A stretch of DNA of 64,000 nt from JBEOJY01 sp040275305 (GCA_040275305.1 JBEOJY010000022.1:1-64000); one strand, 5' to 3'; counted from the stretch's first letter, positions 46,269 to 55,385 are shown. The notes: generated by a model from the sequence alone, not told the origin. Program-made: numbers and translations.

Positions 46269-47603
46269 ATGACTCGCAAACTATTCGGCACTGACGGCAT
46301 AAGAGGCCGCGCCAACGAAGAACCGATGACGGCGGAGACGGCTTTGCGCGTCGCGATGGCGGCGGCGAGCCGGTTCCGGCGCGGGACGCATCGGCATCGC
46401 GTCGTGATCGGCAAGGATACACGGCTATCCGGCTATATGCTGGAACCTGCGCTGACGGCGGGGTTCATCGCCAAGGGGATGGATGTCATTCTTCTGGGAC
46501 CCTTGCCGACGCCAGCGGTCGCGATGTTGACGCGCAGTTTGCGGGCCGACCTGGGCGTCATGATTTCCGCTTCGCACAATCCATATCAGGATAACGGGAT
46601 CAAGCTTTTCGGGCCGGACGGACACAAGCTTTCGGACGAATTCGAGGCGCAGATCGAGGCAAGGGTCGCGCAGAAAGATCACGACGATTTCGCGCCCGCC
46701 GAAGGGTTGGGCCGCGCGAGCCGTCTTGACGATGCCATTGGGCGCTATGTCGAATTCGTCAAGCGCACGTTTCCCGGCGGCACGCTGGCTGGACTTAAAA
46801 TCGTTGTCGATTGCGCGAACGGCGCGGCGTACAAGGTCGCCCCGGCGGTTTTATGGGAGCTGGGGGCGGAAGTCATTCCTATCGCCGTGCAACCCAACGG
46901 ACGCAATATCAACGAGCGCTGCGGCGCTACGCATCCGCAGACAATGCAGGAAGCCGTGTTGTTGCATCAGGCCGATATTGGCCTCGCGCTCGACGGAGAC
47001 GCGGACAGGCTTATCATGGCCGACGAACAGGGTAAGCGCATCGACGGCGACCAGCTGATGGCGCTGATCGCGACAAGCTGGGCGGCAAGTGGCAAGCTTA
47101 AAGGCGGCGCCTTAGTCGCTACGGTGATGTCCAATCTCGGCATGGAGCGCTTTCTTGCCAGTAAGGGCATAGCCTTGCATCGCACGCCTGTGGGCGACCG
47201 TTATGTCGTCGAAGCGATGCGAGAAAAAGGTTGCAACGTCGGCGGCGAGCAGTCGGGGCATATTGTGCTTAGCGACACGAGCACGACTGGAGATGGTCTG
47301 ATCGCAGCGCTTCAGATTCTGGCGGTTCTGCGCGAACGGAAAGGAAAAGTCAGTTCCGTTTGCAACCTGTTTAAGCCCCTGCCCCAGCTTCTGGTCAACG
47401 TGAAGGCTTCTAGCGCAACGCTTGACTTGCCTGTGGTTAAGGAGGCCATCGACGCGGCTCAGCACAAGCTTGGCGCATCGGGGCGTCTTGTCATACGCAA
47501 ATCCGGCACCGAGCCATTAATCCGCGTTATGGCCGAGGGCGACGACGAGAAGCTTGTGCGCGACGTGGTGGACCGCGTGGCGCAGGCGATTGAAAAAGCA
47601 TAA
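46269..47603 (+). CDS. glmM: phosphoglucosamine mutase
   Basis: GlmM converts glucosamine 6-phosphate to glucosamine 1-phosphate for UDP-GlcNAc, feeding peptidoglycan and LPS. It starts KLFGTDGIRGRAN; the phosphoserine loop is MISASHNPYQDNG; the metal loop is ALDGDADRLIM; the sugar-binding GGEQSGHI and phosphate-binding RKSGTEPLIRVM are present. The length from 46269 is 444 residues. The ATG at 46269 is chosen by family alignment; an upstream frame from 46230 adds 13 residues. Confidence 0.95.
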   Translation: MTRKLFGTDGIRGRANEEPMTAETALRVAMAAASRFRRGTHRHRVVIGKDTRLSGYMLEPALTAGFIAKGMDVILLGPLPTPAVAMLTRSLRADLGVMISASHNPYQDNGIKLFGPDGHKLSDEFEAQIEARVAQKDHDDFAPAEGLGRASRLDDAIGRYVEFVKRTFPGGTLAGLKIVVDCANGAAYKVAPAVLWELGAEVIPIAVQPNGRNINERCGATHPQTMQEAVLLHQADIGLALDGDADRLIMADEQGKRIDGDQLMALIATSWAASGKLKGGALVATVMSNLGMERFLASKGIALHRTPVGDRYVVEAMREKGCNVGGEQSGHIVLSDTSTTGDGLIAALQILAVLRERKGKVSSVCNLFKPLPQLLVNVKASSATLDLPVVKEAIDAAQHKLGASGRLVIRKSGTEPLIRVMAEGDDEKLVRDVVDRVAQAIEKA

Positions 47604-47641
47604 GTGATTCAGGTGGCGTGATTTTTCGTTCACGGATTCAA

Positions 47642-49243
47642 CTAGCTAAAGCATCTCTGGACAACATGCGTCGGTTTGCTTTGGGTATAGTTGGTTCTTT
47701 CCGGCGATGGTTTTCTGTATTTTTGCTCGATTCTTTCATAGGGCTGCCCGGCAAATTCAACGCTTTTCAGAACCTTAAGATTTGCCGCGCAACGTTTGCC
47801 TTTGATCGCAAACAACTGGTTCTTCTCTATTAACTCTATCAGAGGCGCATTCGCATTCTCTGAGCCTTCTCCGAGATGGATGGCTCCGCGCGAGATTGTT
47901 TCGACAATTTCTTCCCTAGTCCCGGTTTCCACTTGGAACCCCGCTTTAGCCAAAGAGGCGATTTTTTCATCCACTTTTTCTGCAACGCCTTCAAGCGCAG
48001 CCTTGTGCGTTTCGGCAAGAAGGACGGCGAATTCCACGGTCACAGGGTACTGATGGCTGTTGCACTGGCGGTGGTCGCGGACCCATTCGTAGATCTCCAG
48101 TTCCGTTTTTCCCTCAAACCGCTTGCGAAGCGTGGCGACTTCGTCAACCGTTAATAATATCGGCGCGCGTTCTTGGGATACCGTTAGATCAAACGCTATC
48201 CGCAAAGGCGCGTTCGCGCTTCTCACTAATGGAAGCGCATTTGCTAGCTGCCAGTTCCTGTTAAGTATGCCCGGCACTTCCTCTGTGATTTCAAATGTTT
48301 CAGGATCGACCACCATGGAGGTTGGTTGGTCTTTGTTGCCCAAAGCCGCAGATACGATCTCGACATTCTGGCCATCCAAATACTGTATGACTTTTTGAAT
48401 GTTTTCTTCCGATCTATTTTTCCAGAAGCGCGATTCCTCGTTATTGTTAGAAAATCTTGCGCCCAGCAGCCGCACCAGAAAATGGGGGCTGTTCGACTTG
48501 CGCGTCGGCAGGCGATCAAATATGCATTGCATCGATTCCGCGCTGGTTAAGTAATCTATGTGGGCGAGAGCTGTTTTTCTTGTTAAGGGGTCAAAAACAA
48601 CGACGCACAGGCAGTCATGAACATTATCCGTGCCGATCAGCTGATACGACGAGAAGCCAACCTCGCCCTGTTCGACGCGGAAGGCTTCACTGTTGATTGG
48701 CTCTCCTTTGCTTTTGGGTAAAAAGTAGGCGCAATGCCTTCTTGCTTCGCGCAAGCGGTTGCGGAACGCTTCGGTTTCGTATGCTTGTTGTTGTTCTGTC
48801 CTCAGGGCAACGTCCAATAACGCCGCATGCAGATTTCCCCAGTCGCGAAACAGGCCATCGCTGCTTCCAACGCGGTTATGGAAATGTATGGATTCGTCCA
48901 GAAACTGTATGGCTGTCTCGCTATGGCCCGCTTCCAGCAAGGTCCGCCCATACCATGACAGATCATGGGCTATGGCGCTGTCGCTCCCGTATCGTTTGCT
49001 TAATTCCGCCGCAGCCCGGAAAAATTCCAGCGCCTGATCGAGCGATGCAAGGTCTTGCGTTGATTTCCAATCATCGTAGGCCTTCCGTCCCTTGTCGTGG
49101 CTGCTACAGGCTTTCATTCCATAACTGTGGGAATAGTTTGTAGGTCTTGTTTTCCGTGTCTGGAACCCGGTTGGCAGCCTGCTTAGAGCTTCCGCAACCT
49201 TTGTTTGGCCTTGAACACAAACTAATTGTCCGCCTATCAGCAC
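47642..49243 (-). CDS. TPR protein with CheD-like deamidase signature
   Basis: A 533-residue protein starting at a GTG (49243) with GGAG 8 bases upstream. Residues about 65-125 look like one or two TPR-type helical hairpins (LDQALEFFRAAAELSKRYG). Around 195-235 the sequence GTDNVHDCLCVVVFDP, then TALAHIDYL, matches the CheD/NTAN1 deamidase pattern. Thr205, Cys211 and His228 have the 6- and 17-residue spacings of the Thr-Cys-His triad of Thermotoga CheD (Thr21, Cys27, His44, from memory). The 260-315 segment (VRLLGARFSNN, VEIVSAALGNKDQP) also fits that fold. The last 200 residues are unassigned. No chemotaxis genes are near. AT-rich. Confidence 0.6.
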   Translation of the reverse strand: MLIGGQLVCVQGQTKVAEALSRLPTGFQTRKTRPTNYSHSYGMKACSSHDKGRKAYDDWKSTQDLASLDQALEFFRAAAELSKRYGSDSAIAHDLSWYGRTLLEAGHSETAIQFLDESIHFHNRVGSSDGLFRDWGNLHAALLDVALRTEQQQAYETEAFRNRLREARRHCAYFLPKSKGEPINSEAFRVEQGEVGFSSYQLIGTDNVHDCLCVVVFDPLTRKTALAHIDYLTSAESMQCIFDRLPTRKSNSPHFLVRLLGARFSNNNEESRFWKNRSEENIQKVIQYLDGQNVEIVSAALGNKDQPTSMVVDPETFEITEEVPGILNRNWQLANALPLVRSANAPLRIAFDLTVSQERAPILLTVDEVATLRKRFEGKTELEIYEWVRDHRQCNSHQYPVTVEFAVLLAETHKAALEGVAEKVDEKIASLAKAGFQVETGTREEIVETISRGAIHLGEGSENANAPLIELIEKNQLFAIKGKRCAANLKVLKSVEFAGQPYERIEQKYRKPSPERTNYTQSKPTHVVQRCFS

Positions 49244-49384
49244 AATTATATCTCCGGTTTTTCTATTCTATAAAAATTCTTGTTTGCAATTATATAGGCA
49301 TCGCCACGAATATGATTTATCAGATACACTATGGCGACGACAGGCGCAAAGCTTTCACCATTATTTAACCAAGTAATATATTTG

Positions 49385-51133
49385 TTAGCGTGACGAGCCG
49401 CCTTGGAGCAAGGCGCGGATTTCCGTTTCGTCGCGTATACTCATGATTTTTTCCGCGCATGCGACGGCTTGCGGCATGGAGCAGGCGCGGATTTCCTGTT
49501 TCACGGCGGCAAGGCGCGGCGCGGACATTGAAAATTCCCGCAGCCCCAGCCCTAATAACAGCACGGTCGCATGTGGATCGCCTGCAATTTCTCCACAGAG
49601 GCTGACGGGGATGTTCGAGCGCCACGCGGCGGCGGCGGTGAACTGGATCAAGCGCAAAACTGCGGGGTGATATGGGTCGAAGAGCTCGGCCACGCGCTCA
49701 TCGCTGCGGTCAATGGCCAGCGTGTATTGCGTAAGGTCGTTGCTGCCGATCGCAAAGAAATCGCTGACCCGCGCGAGCGCGTCGGCGGTGAGGGCGGCAG
49801 ACGGCGTTTCGATCATTGAGCCGACGGGGGGCAGACCCGACACCTTGACGCCTCGCCGATGCAGGCGGCGTTCGACTTGCAGGACATGTTCGCGTACCTG
49901 CCGCATTTGCGTCACGGAAGATATCATCGGGATCAGGATGCGCACGGGGCCATGCGCGCTGGCGCGCAGGATCGCCGCGAGTTGCGTGTCAAGAATGCGC
50001 GGAACCTTTAGTCCTAACCTGATGGCGCGAAGCCCCAGCGCAGGGTTGGGGCTTTCGCCCATGTGCTCGCCAAGCGCGGTTGCCAGCTTCTCGCCACCGA
50101 CATCAAGCGTACGGATCGTGAGGGGCCTTCCGTTCAGCTTGTTCACGATCTTGCGCAATTGATCGTACTGCTCGTCTTCATCGGGCAAGTCTGGGCGGTT
50201 CATGAACATGAACTCGGTACGTAGAAGGCCGATTCCGGAAGCTCCCTCCTCTATCGCGGCATCAACGTCGCGCGGAAGTTCAATATTCGCGCATAATGTT
50301 ACCTTAACATTGTCAGCTGTTACCGAAGGCACGTCGCGCAGAGTGCGCAATTTTTTCTCTTCGCGCTGCTTCTTCGCCAGTTCCTGCCGATAGCGTTGCA
50401 GCGTCGCAGCCTCCGGGCGCACGATGATCTCGCCCTTGCTGCCGTCTATGATTATTTGATCGCCATGCGCAACGCTGCGTAAAAGCTCCGCTATGCCCGA
50501 CACGGCGGGCAGGCCGATCGCGCGGGCCATGATCGCCGCATGCCCTTCCGCGCCGCCAAGCACCGTCGCCATACCCGCCACACGTTCGGGATCCATCTGC
50601 GCGGCATCGGCGGGCGTGATTTCTTCCGCGATGACGATGCTTCCTTCCGGCACGTCCGCGAAGGGGTTGTATTGTTGCTGAAGCAGATTGCGGATCAGAC
50701 GCGCGCCGACTTCCGCCACGTCGTCGGCGCGCGCCGCAAGGTAAGAATCATCCATCGCGGCAAATCCTGCCCTGATGGCCGCAATCTGGCGCTGGACTGC
50801 CGCTTCGGCGTTCACGCGCTGTTCGCGAATTAAGTCCTCCACGCCGCGCACGAGCCGCGAGCCGGACAGCATGCGTTTGTAGGCTTCGAGCAGCAGGCCG
50901 ACATCTTCCGCACCCGTCGAGAGCGTGGCGGCTTTTTGCCCTAGCTGCGCCAACTGTCTCTGGGTTTTGGCGATGGCCGTCGCAAGGCGTTTCAATTCCT
51001 TATCGATCTGGTTTGCCGGAACCTCGTATTCAGGGGTCGGGATGCCGTGCTGGTCAATCACCCAGGCGGGGCCGATCGCTATGCCTGGCGACATGCTGAT
51101 GCCCCGGGCGGTCAATTCGGAGTCGCTTTTCAT
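49385..51133 (-). CDS. ptsI: PTS enzyme I (PEP-protein phosphotransferase)
   Basis: Enzyme I takes phosphate from phosphoenolpyruvate and passes it to HPr. The active-site His is near residue 198 (GGAEGHAAIMARAIGLPAV). The PEP-binding barrel follows with LLRTEFMFM, RTLDVGGEKL, SLCGEIAGDP. There is no N-terminal GAF domain, so it is the ptsI rather than the ptsP form. At 582 residues it is full length. The ATG at 51133 is preferred, with AGGAG 7 bases upstream. It follows HPr on the same strand, with a repeat element between. Confidence 0.92.
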   Translation of the reverse strand: MKSDSELTARGISMSPGIAIGPAWVIDQHGIPTPEYEVPANQIDKELKRLATAIAKTQRQLAQLGQKAATLSTGAEDVGLLLEAYKRMLSGSRLVRGVEDLIREQRVNAEAAVQRQIAAIRAGFAAMDDSYLAARADDVAEVGARLIRNLLQQQYNPFADVPEGSIVIAEEITPADAAQMDPERVAGMATVLGGAEGHAAIMARAIGLPAVSGIAELLRSVAHGDQIIIDGSKGEIIVRPEAATLQRYRQELAKKQREEKKLRTLRDVPSVTADNVKVTLCANIELPRDVDAAIEEGASGIGLLRTEFMFMNRPDLPDEDEQYDQLRKIVNKLNGRPLTIRTLDVGGEKLATALGEHMGESPNPALGLRAIRLGLKVPRILDTQLAAILRASAHGPVRILIPMISSVTQMRQVREHVLQVERRLHRRGVKVSGLPPVGSMIETPSAALTADALARVSDFFAIGSNDLTQYTLAIDRSDERVAELFDPYHPAVLRLIQFTAAAAWRSNIPVSLCGEIAGDPHATVLLLGLGLREFSMSAPRLAAVKQEIRACSMPQAVACAEKIMSIRDETEIRALLQGGSSR

Positions 51134-51189
51134 TGGCAATCTCCTTAAAGTTATTTCCAGTTTTTTACAACCACATCAATCGCCACTGA

Positions 51190-51376
51190 AGCGTTGAGGC
51201 GGGGATTGCGGCAAGCGCGGCTTAAAGCCCCTCGCCCTCCACAGGAGGGAGAGGGGTTTGGGGTGAGGGTGGCGTCTGGATTCACGCGATAGACTCGCCC
51301 CCTCACCCCAACCCTCTCCCCCTCGCGGGGGCGAGGGAGTCGCGACGCGATTCCTTCGCAGGTTTTCCAACTCTTC
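51190..51376. repeat. G/C-rich palindrome between ptsH and ptsI
   Basis: A long palindrome with CCCCTCGCCCTCCACAGG and CAACCCTCTCCCCCTCGCGG in opposite-sense halves. The end TTTTCCAACTCTTCA at 51362-51376 matches the inverse of the family D left end. It breaks the ptsH-ptsI interval. Confidence 0.55.
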
Positions 51377-51394
51377 AAATATAATAAGTATACG

Positions 51395-51709
51395 CTATTC
51401 TTCATCGAATTTTCTTTTTACAAAGTCGGCGAGCGCGTCGACGGCGGAAGATGCGTCCGCCCCTACTCCGCAGATGCGGATTGAGGCGTCTTTTTCAGCT
51501 GCCAGCATCATCAATCCCATGATCGAACGCGCGGAAACGCGCATTTGATCCTTTTCCACCACAATTTCCGCTTCGTATCGTTCCGCAATCTTAACAAATC
51601 TTGCGGCGGCGCGCGCATGAAGTCCGCGCTGATTCTTAATCACAGCGAGGCAACTGCACGCGCCTTCGTTCTCCGTCTCCCTCATATCCCTTCGCCAGCC
51701 TTCGCTCAC
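51395..51709 (-). CDS. ptsH: HPr-like phosphocarrier protein
   Basis: HPr passes phosphate from enzyme I to EIIA. The phosphorylated His is His31 (RGLHARAA), and the regulatory Ser is Ser62 (SARSIMGLMML), 31 residues later as in standard HPr (15 and 46). The Ser makes it a likely HprK substrate. The first 15 residues are an extension; an ATG at residue 9 could be the true start. The start is 2 bases from the EIIA stop. Confidence 0.9.
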   Translation of the reverse strand: MSEGWRRDMRETENEGACSCLAVIKNQRGLHARAAARFVKIAERYEAEIVVEKDQMRVSARSIMGLMMLAAEKDASIRICGVGADASSAVDALADFVKRKFDEE

Positions 51710-51711
51710 GT

Positions 51712-52125
51712 CTAGCCCTCTTTGTGTTCGCCTGCGAGGGTTTCCGCAACTAGCTGAATATATTTACGTCCTGCCTGCTCGGCCTCGCGCACAGCGTCCA
51801 GCAACGGCATGGTCGCGCGCAACGACGCGAGCTTGACAAGCATAGGCATATTGACGCCTGCGAGCACGACCGCGTGAGACTGCGGCATGGCGGCAATCGC
51901 GAGGTTGCTCGGCGTGCCGCCAAACATGTCGGTCAGCACGACAACTCCTTTGCCGTTATTGACTTTCTGAATCGCTTCCATGATCGCGGCGCGACAACGA
52001 TCCATATCGTCTTCCGCGCCGACCGCTATCGCGGCGGCTTGCGCCTGCGGCCCCACGATGCCGCATAGCGCCGCAAGCATTTCATGGCCGATCCGGCCAT
52101 GCGTGACCAAAACCATGCCTATCAT
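51712..52125 (-). CDS. manX: PTS EIIA component, mannose type
   Basis: A 137-residue EIIA of the mannose/fructose class. The phospho-accepting His9 lies in VLVTHGRIGHEM, and the DMFGGTPSNLA loop is present. Only the EIIA domain exists; no IIB, IIC or IID gene is in the window. In alphaproteobacteria this protein is regulatory, linked to HprK, HPr and RapZ, rather than a sugar permease part. It lies 50 bases downstream of rapZ. Confidence 0.92.
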   Translation of the reverse strand: MIGMVLVTHGRIGHEMLAALCGIVGPQAQAAAIAVGAEDDMDRCRAAIMEAIQKVNNGKGVVVLTDMFGGTPSNLAIAAMPQSHAVVLAGVNMPMLVKLASLRATMPLLDAVREAEQAGRKYIQLVAETLAGEHKEG

Positions 52126-52175
52126 GTTTCCGCCCTCCGAAATTCTAGCCTGCTGCGAAATCGCAAAACAGGCGC

Positions 52176-53114
52176 TTATGTTTGCGGCAAATGCTCGCGG
52201 TCGATATCGCGATGAATGACGTTAGCCGCAAAGCCCTCTTCGGACAGAGACTGCGCCAATTGCTCGGCGACGGCAACAGATCGATGACGCCCCCCGGTGC
52301 AGCCGACCGCAATCGTCAGGTAACTTTTTCCTTCCTGCTGGAAGCGCGGCAGAAGCGGCAGCAACAGGCCCAACAGATGCGCCATATAGGCGTTAAATGC
52401 CGGGTCGTTCGCGACATATTCCGCGACGGCGGGATCCTTGCCCGTCAGGCTTCGAAGCCCCTGCTCCCAGTAAGGATTCTGGAGAAATCTTGCGTCAAAG
52501 ACCATGTCGGCCTCGCGCGGGAGGCCGCAACGGAACGAAAACGAAGCGATGGTAAGCGTAAGTCCTGCTGTGCTTTCGACGCGGAACCGCGTCGCAATTT
52601 CGCGTCGAAGGTCATGGACCGATAGTAGCGAGGTGTCGATCGTTTCATGGGCTTTGTCACGCACGCGCCAGAACATTTCGCGTTCGCGCCGGATGCCGTC
52701 CATCATGGGCCTGTCGATCGCAAGCGGGTGCTTGCGGCGCGTGGCGGTGAAGCGCTGTTGTAAAACGTCGTCCGAGCAGTCAAGGAACAAGAGTTTGACG
52801 CGCAAATGAACCATATCCCCAAGTTCGCTCGCCATGCGCAGAAGCGCTTCGGCATTAAACTTAGGATTGCGCGCGTCGACCGCGATGGCGAGAGGTTTTG
52901 CCGAGTCTGCGCTGTCTTTCAATAGCGCGGGGACGAGGCTGAAGCGCAGATTGTCCACGGCTTCGTATCCCAGATCCTCGAACATCTTGAGCGCAGTCGA
53001 GAGTCCCGCGCCAGACAGGCCGGTAACCAGCACTACGCTTTTTCGCGATGGGCTGTGAGAGGCTGACGAGGTAGGGGGCTGGCCGGAATTCTCGCTGGGC
53101 ATGATGCGGAACAT
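52176..53114 (-). CDS. rapZ: RapZ-type RNase adapter / nucleotide-binding protein
   Basis: RapZ is a P-loop protein that in E. coli directs RNase E to small RNAs controlling GlmS; in other groups its role is less clear. The P-loop reads GLSGAGLSTAL (residues 32-42), with Leu38 where most members have Lys or Arg. Other signatures are intact: FEDLGYEAVDNL, CSDDVLQQRF, and GCTGGRHRSV near the C-terminus. At 312 residues it is slightly long at the N-terminus; the ATG at 53102 is an alternative start. Confidence 0.9.
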   Translation of the reverse strand: MFRIMPSENSGQPPTSSASHSPSRKSVVLVTGLSGAGLSTALKMFEDLGYEAVDNLRFSLVPALLKDSADSAKPLAIAVDARNPKFNAEALLRMASELGDMVHLRVKLLFLDCSDDVLQQRFTATRRKHPLAIDRPMMDGIRREREMFWRVRDKAHETIDTSLLSVHDLRREIATRFRVESTAGLTLTIASFSFRCGLPREADMVFDARFLQNPYWEQGLRSLTGKDPAVAEYVANDPAFNAYMAHLLGLLLPLLPRFQQEGKSYLTIAVGCTGGRHRSVAVAEQLAQSLSEEGFAANVIHRDIDREHLPQT

Positions 53115-53258
53115 CCTTATCGAGTTCTGCAGAACTGGCTGGGGCAGGAGTTGGACTGTAGAGCATGGCGGCGAGGGGTGGCAAGATTTCCCTTGAATTG
53201 GCCGCCTGCCAATATGTAGGATTAGCTCATCATGACAGCGTGTGGACGTTCATTGAAT

Positions 53259-53568
53259 TATACGCCCTATGATTGGAACCCCGAAAAAGCAACAAGGGCC
53301 GTCATCGCGAGGAGCTACCCGCAAGGACCGTCATTGCGAGCCCCCTCTTGGGGGCGACCTGTCCGCCATAGTTGCGTAGCAACGACGGCGGAAGCAATCC
53401 AGAATCCCACAGGACACTCCCACCGACTCTGGATCGCCGCGTCGTCTCCCGCTTTGCAAGCGGGAAACTCCTCGCGATGACGCCCCTTCTGCAAGGATTG
53501 TCTTTCATGAGCACAAGAAGCGCTTTAAGGGCCAGCCATTTTTCGGCTTCCCAATCATACGAGGTATA
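53259..53568. repeat. TIR element, family A, large form copy 1
   Basis: About 310 bp, with inverted ends TATACGCCCTATGATTGGAA and TTCCCAATCATACGAGGTATA. The core at 53318-53417 starts CGCAAGGACCGTCATTGCG and ends with AATCCCACAGGACA. The flank after the core (GGATTGTCTTTCATGAG, AGAAGCGCTT) matches 56326-56627 in the same sense, but the core is the reverse complement of that copy. No gene is inside. Confidence 0.8.
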
Positions 53569-53716
53569 CAAGCTTTGGCGGCTTTCCTAGCCGCTACATC
53601 CTCGCTCGCTCATTTTCTTCTGTTTTTGTTTAGCTCATGTCGCCCTCGTTTTTACGGGTTGCGCAGCGCTTTCGTTTGGCGTTTCGCGTTTTGGCGCTAA
53701 TCATAGGGATACTTCT

Positions 53717-54403
53717 ATGGCCAATGATTTCAATATTTCCGATGTTCTGCCTTGGGGTCGTAGCGCGGAAGAGTACCGCGTTATGTTCATGCTGGGCGAT
53801 TTATCTCCTTCAACGCGCGTTCTCGACGTGGCGGGCGGACCCGCGTCTTTCAACGCGGAAATGACGCAAGCGGGATTTCGCGTCGTTTCGGTTGATCCGC
53901 TTTACCAGTTTACGGAAGCAGAAATCCGACAGCGCATGGAGGAAACGCGCGGAATTATGATGGAGGGCGTGCGCAAAGCTCGCGACAGGTTCGTGTGGGA
54001 TTTTTTTTCTTCTCCCGAAGCGCTGGAGTCAGCCCGCATGGCGGCCATGGAACGCTTTCTGTCTGACTATGCTGCCGGATTGTCCGCAAAGCGTTATGCA
54101 CAGGGGGCGTTGCCCCAGCTTCCCTTCGCAGACCTTTCGTTCGATCTCGCCGTGTGTTCGCATATGATGTTTTTGTATGCGGATGTGTTGGACGAAGCTT
54201 GGCATATCGCCGCGCTTGGCGAGCTGTTGCGAGTTGCGCCTGAGGCGCGGTTCTATCCCTTGCTGGATTTGAATGGCCAACCTTCGCCGCATGTCACAGC
54301 GGCGAGGAGGTGGGCGCAGTCGCAAGGCTATTCTGCTGAGACGCGGTGCGTCGCCTATGCGTTTCAGAGGGGGGCGAACGACATGCTGGTTATCAAGCGT
54401 TAG
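53717..54403 (+). CDS. SAM-dependent methyltransferase-like protein
   Basis: A 228-residue protein with a modified motif I (VLDVAGGPASFNAEM), followed by VVSVDPLYQF, the end of strand 2. The later LSFDLAVCSHMMFLY segment is the usual motif IV position. A helical insert (about 75-120) separates them. Substrate unknown. It is on the opposite strand to the PTS genes and its 3' end overlaps hprK by 11 bases, so it sits inside the hprK-rapZ interval. Confidence 0.65.
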   Translation: MANDFNISDVLPWGRSAEEYRVMFMLGDLSPSTRVLDVAGGPASFNAEMTQAGFRVVSVDPLYQFTEAEIRQRMEETRGIMMEGVRKARDRFVWDFFSSPEALESARMAAMERFLSDYAAGLSAKRYAQGALPQLPFADLSFDLAVCSHMMFLYADVLDEAWHIAALGELLRVAPEARFYPLLDLNGQPSPHVTAARRWAQSQGYSAETRCVAYAFQRGANDMLVIKR

Positions 54404-54833
54404 TCGTTAGGCCGGGATAGAGCAGCGCGGCGCGGATCTTTGCGCGGGTGGACGCTTCGAAGGGATGGAGGCGGAGGCGACGCAAGTTGATATCAAGATA
54501 CGTCGCGCATTCCTGCGCGGGCAACCGCTCTAGCATCGTGGTCTGTGGCGCAAGATCAACGGCCAGCGCGACTCGCGTTTGTTCGAGAAACGGCATGCGC
54601 AAGATCCCGATATGGCGCACTTCGAGTAGACCTGCGATGGCTGTTGGAGCGCTGGCGATCAAGCCCCCCTGCTCCACGCGCAAATCTGTGCGATCATCGG
54701 AAACAAGCTTTGCGCCGTTCTCGATCAAGCGTAGGGCGAGATCGGATTTTCCGCATCCCGACACGCCGAGCAACAGCACGCCGTCGTCACCAAACGCGAC
54801 GCAGCTTGCATGAATGTTGATTGTGTCTGGCAA
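54393..54833 (-). CDS. hprK: HPr kinase/phosphorylase, short form
   Basis: HprK phosphorylates HPr on its regulatory Ser. This 146-residue protein contains only the catalytic domain: P-loop GVSGCGKSDLALRLI, then LVSDDRTDL, and the region RHIGILRMPFLEQ. The N-terminal domain of Gram-positive HprK is absent, which is usual in alphaproteobacteria. Its target HPr is at 51395-51709. A methyltransferase gene and a repeat element separate it from rapZ. Confidence 0.9.
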   Translation of the reverse strand: MPDTINIHASCVAFGDDGVLLLGVSGCGKSDLALRLIENGAKLVSDDRTDLRVEQGGLIASAPTAIAGLLEVRHIGILRMPFLEQTRVALAVDLAPQTTMLERLPAQECATYLDINLRRLRLHPFEASTRAKIRAALLYPGLTTNA

Positions 54834-54873
54834 CGCTTATTCCCTGCCGAACGATGGAGACATTCGTTGAGTC

Positions 54874-55098
54874 TCAGGCAATCACGTCGAGCAGCGTGTT
54901 GTTCATTTTGTTGACCGCTTTGACCACGGCCGCGTTGGCCGCATGTTCGTTCTTCGCGACCATGATCGACACGGACTCCGCCGCGATATCGACGTTGGCT
55001 TCCGGGACCGAGGCGGTTGCTATTTTTTGCGCCGAGGTTGCGACGCGCGCCGATGCCGCGTTGATTCCGCCTACCGCTACCTTAAGGGGGTCTGACAT
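54874..55098 (-). CDS. small flagellar rod-like protein
   Basis: A 74-residue protein whose last 35 residues (NVDIAAESVSIMVAKNEHAA, then KMNNTLLDVIA) match the C-terminal helix of flagellar rod and hook proteins such as FlgB, FlgC and FlgG. The N-terminal 30 residues do not resemble the rod-domain start. No flagellar gene is nearby. It may be a diverged solitary copy or a rod-like helical protein with another role. Confidence 0.55.
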   Translation of the reverse strand: MSDPLKVAVGGINAASARVATSAQKIATASVPEANVDIAAESVSIMVAKNEHAANAAVVKAVNKMNNTLLDVIA

Positions 55099-55385
55099 AG
55101 CGCACTCCTTTTTCGTCGCATCCTATCGTTCTTTTGAACTCAGGAGCCTACAGATTCCAAGCTTAGATACTATTCTGCAGACTAATAATTAATATTTTCT
55201 CAATGATCCCTAGCAAATATCAATACTTATTGTCGTAAAATCAATGATTAGGCCAAAATTTTTCGTAAAATAGCGAAAATACCGTTTTGCATTAACCACG
55301 GATTCAGCAATCACCACTAGGTTGGAGTTATCAAGACAGTCAATCACAAGAACAAGGCTATCTTTACTCACTTAGGATCACGATC

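Noticed and set aside
52176..53114. rapZ considered as a pseudogene because of the P-loop change
   Set aside because: The frame is full length and all other family motifs are intact.
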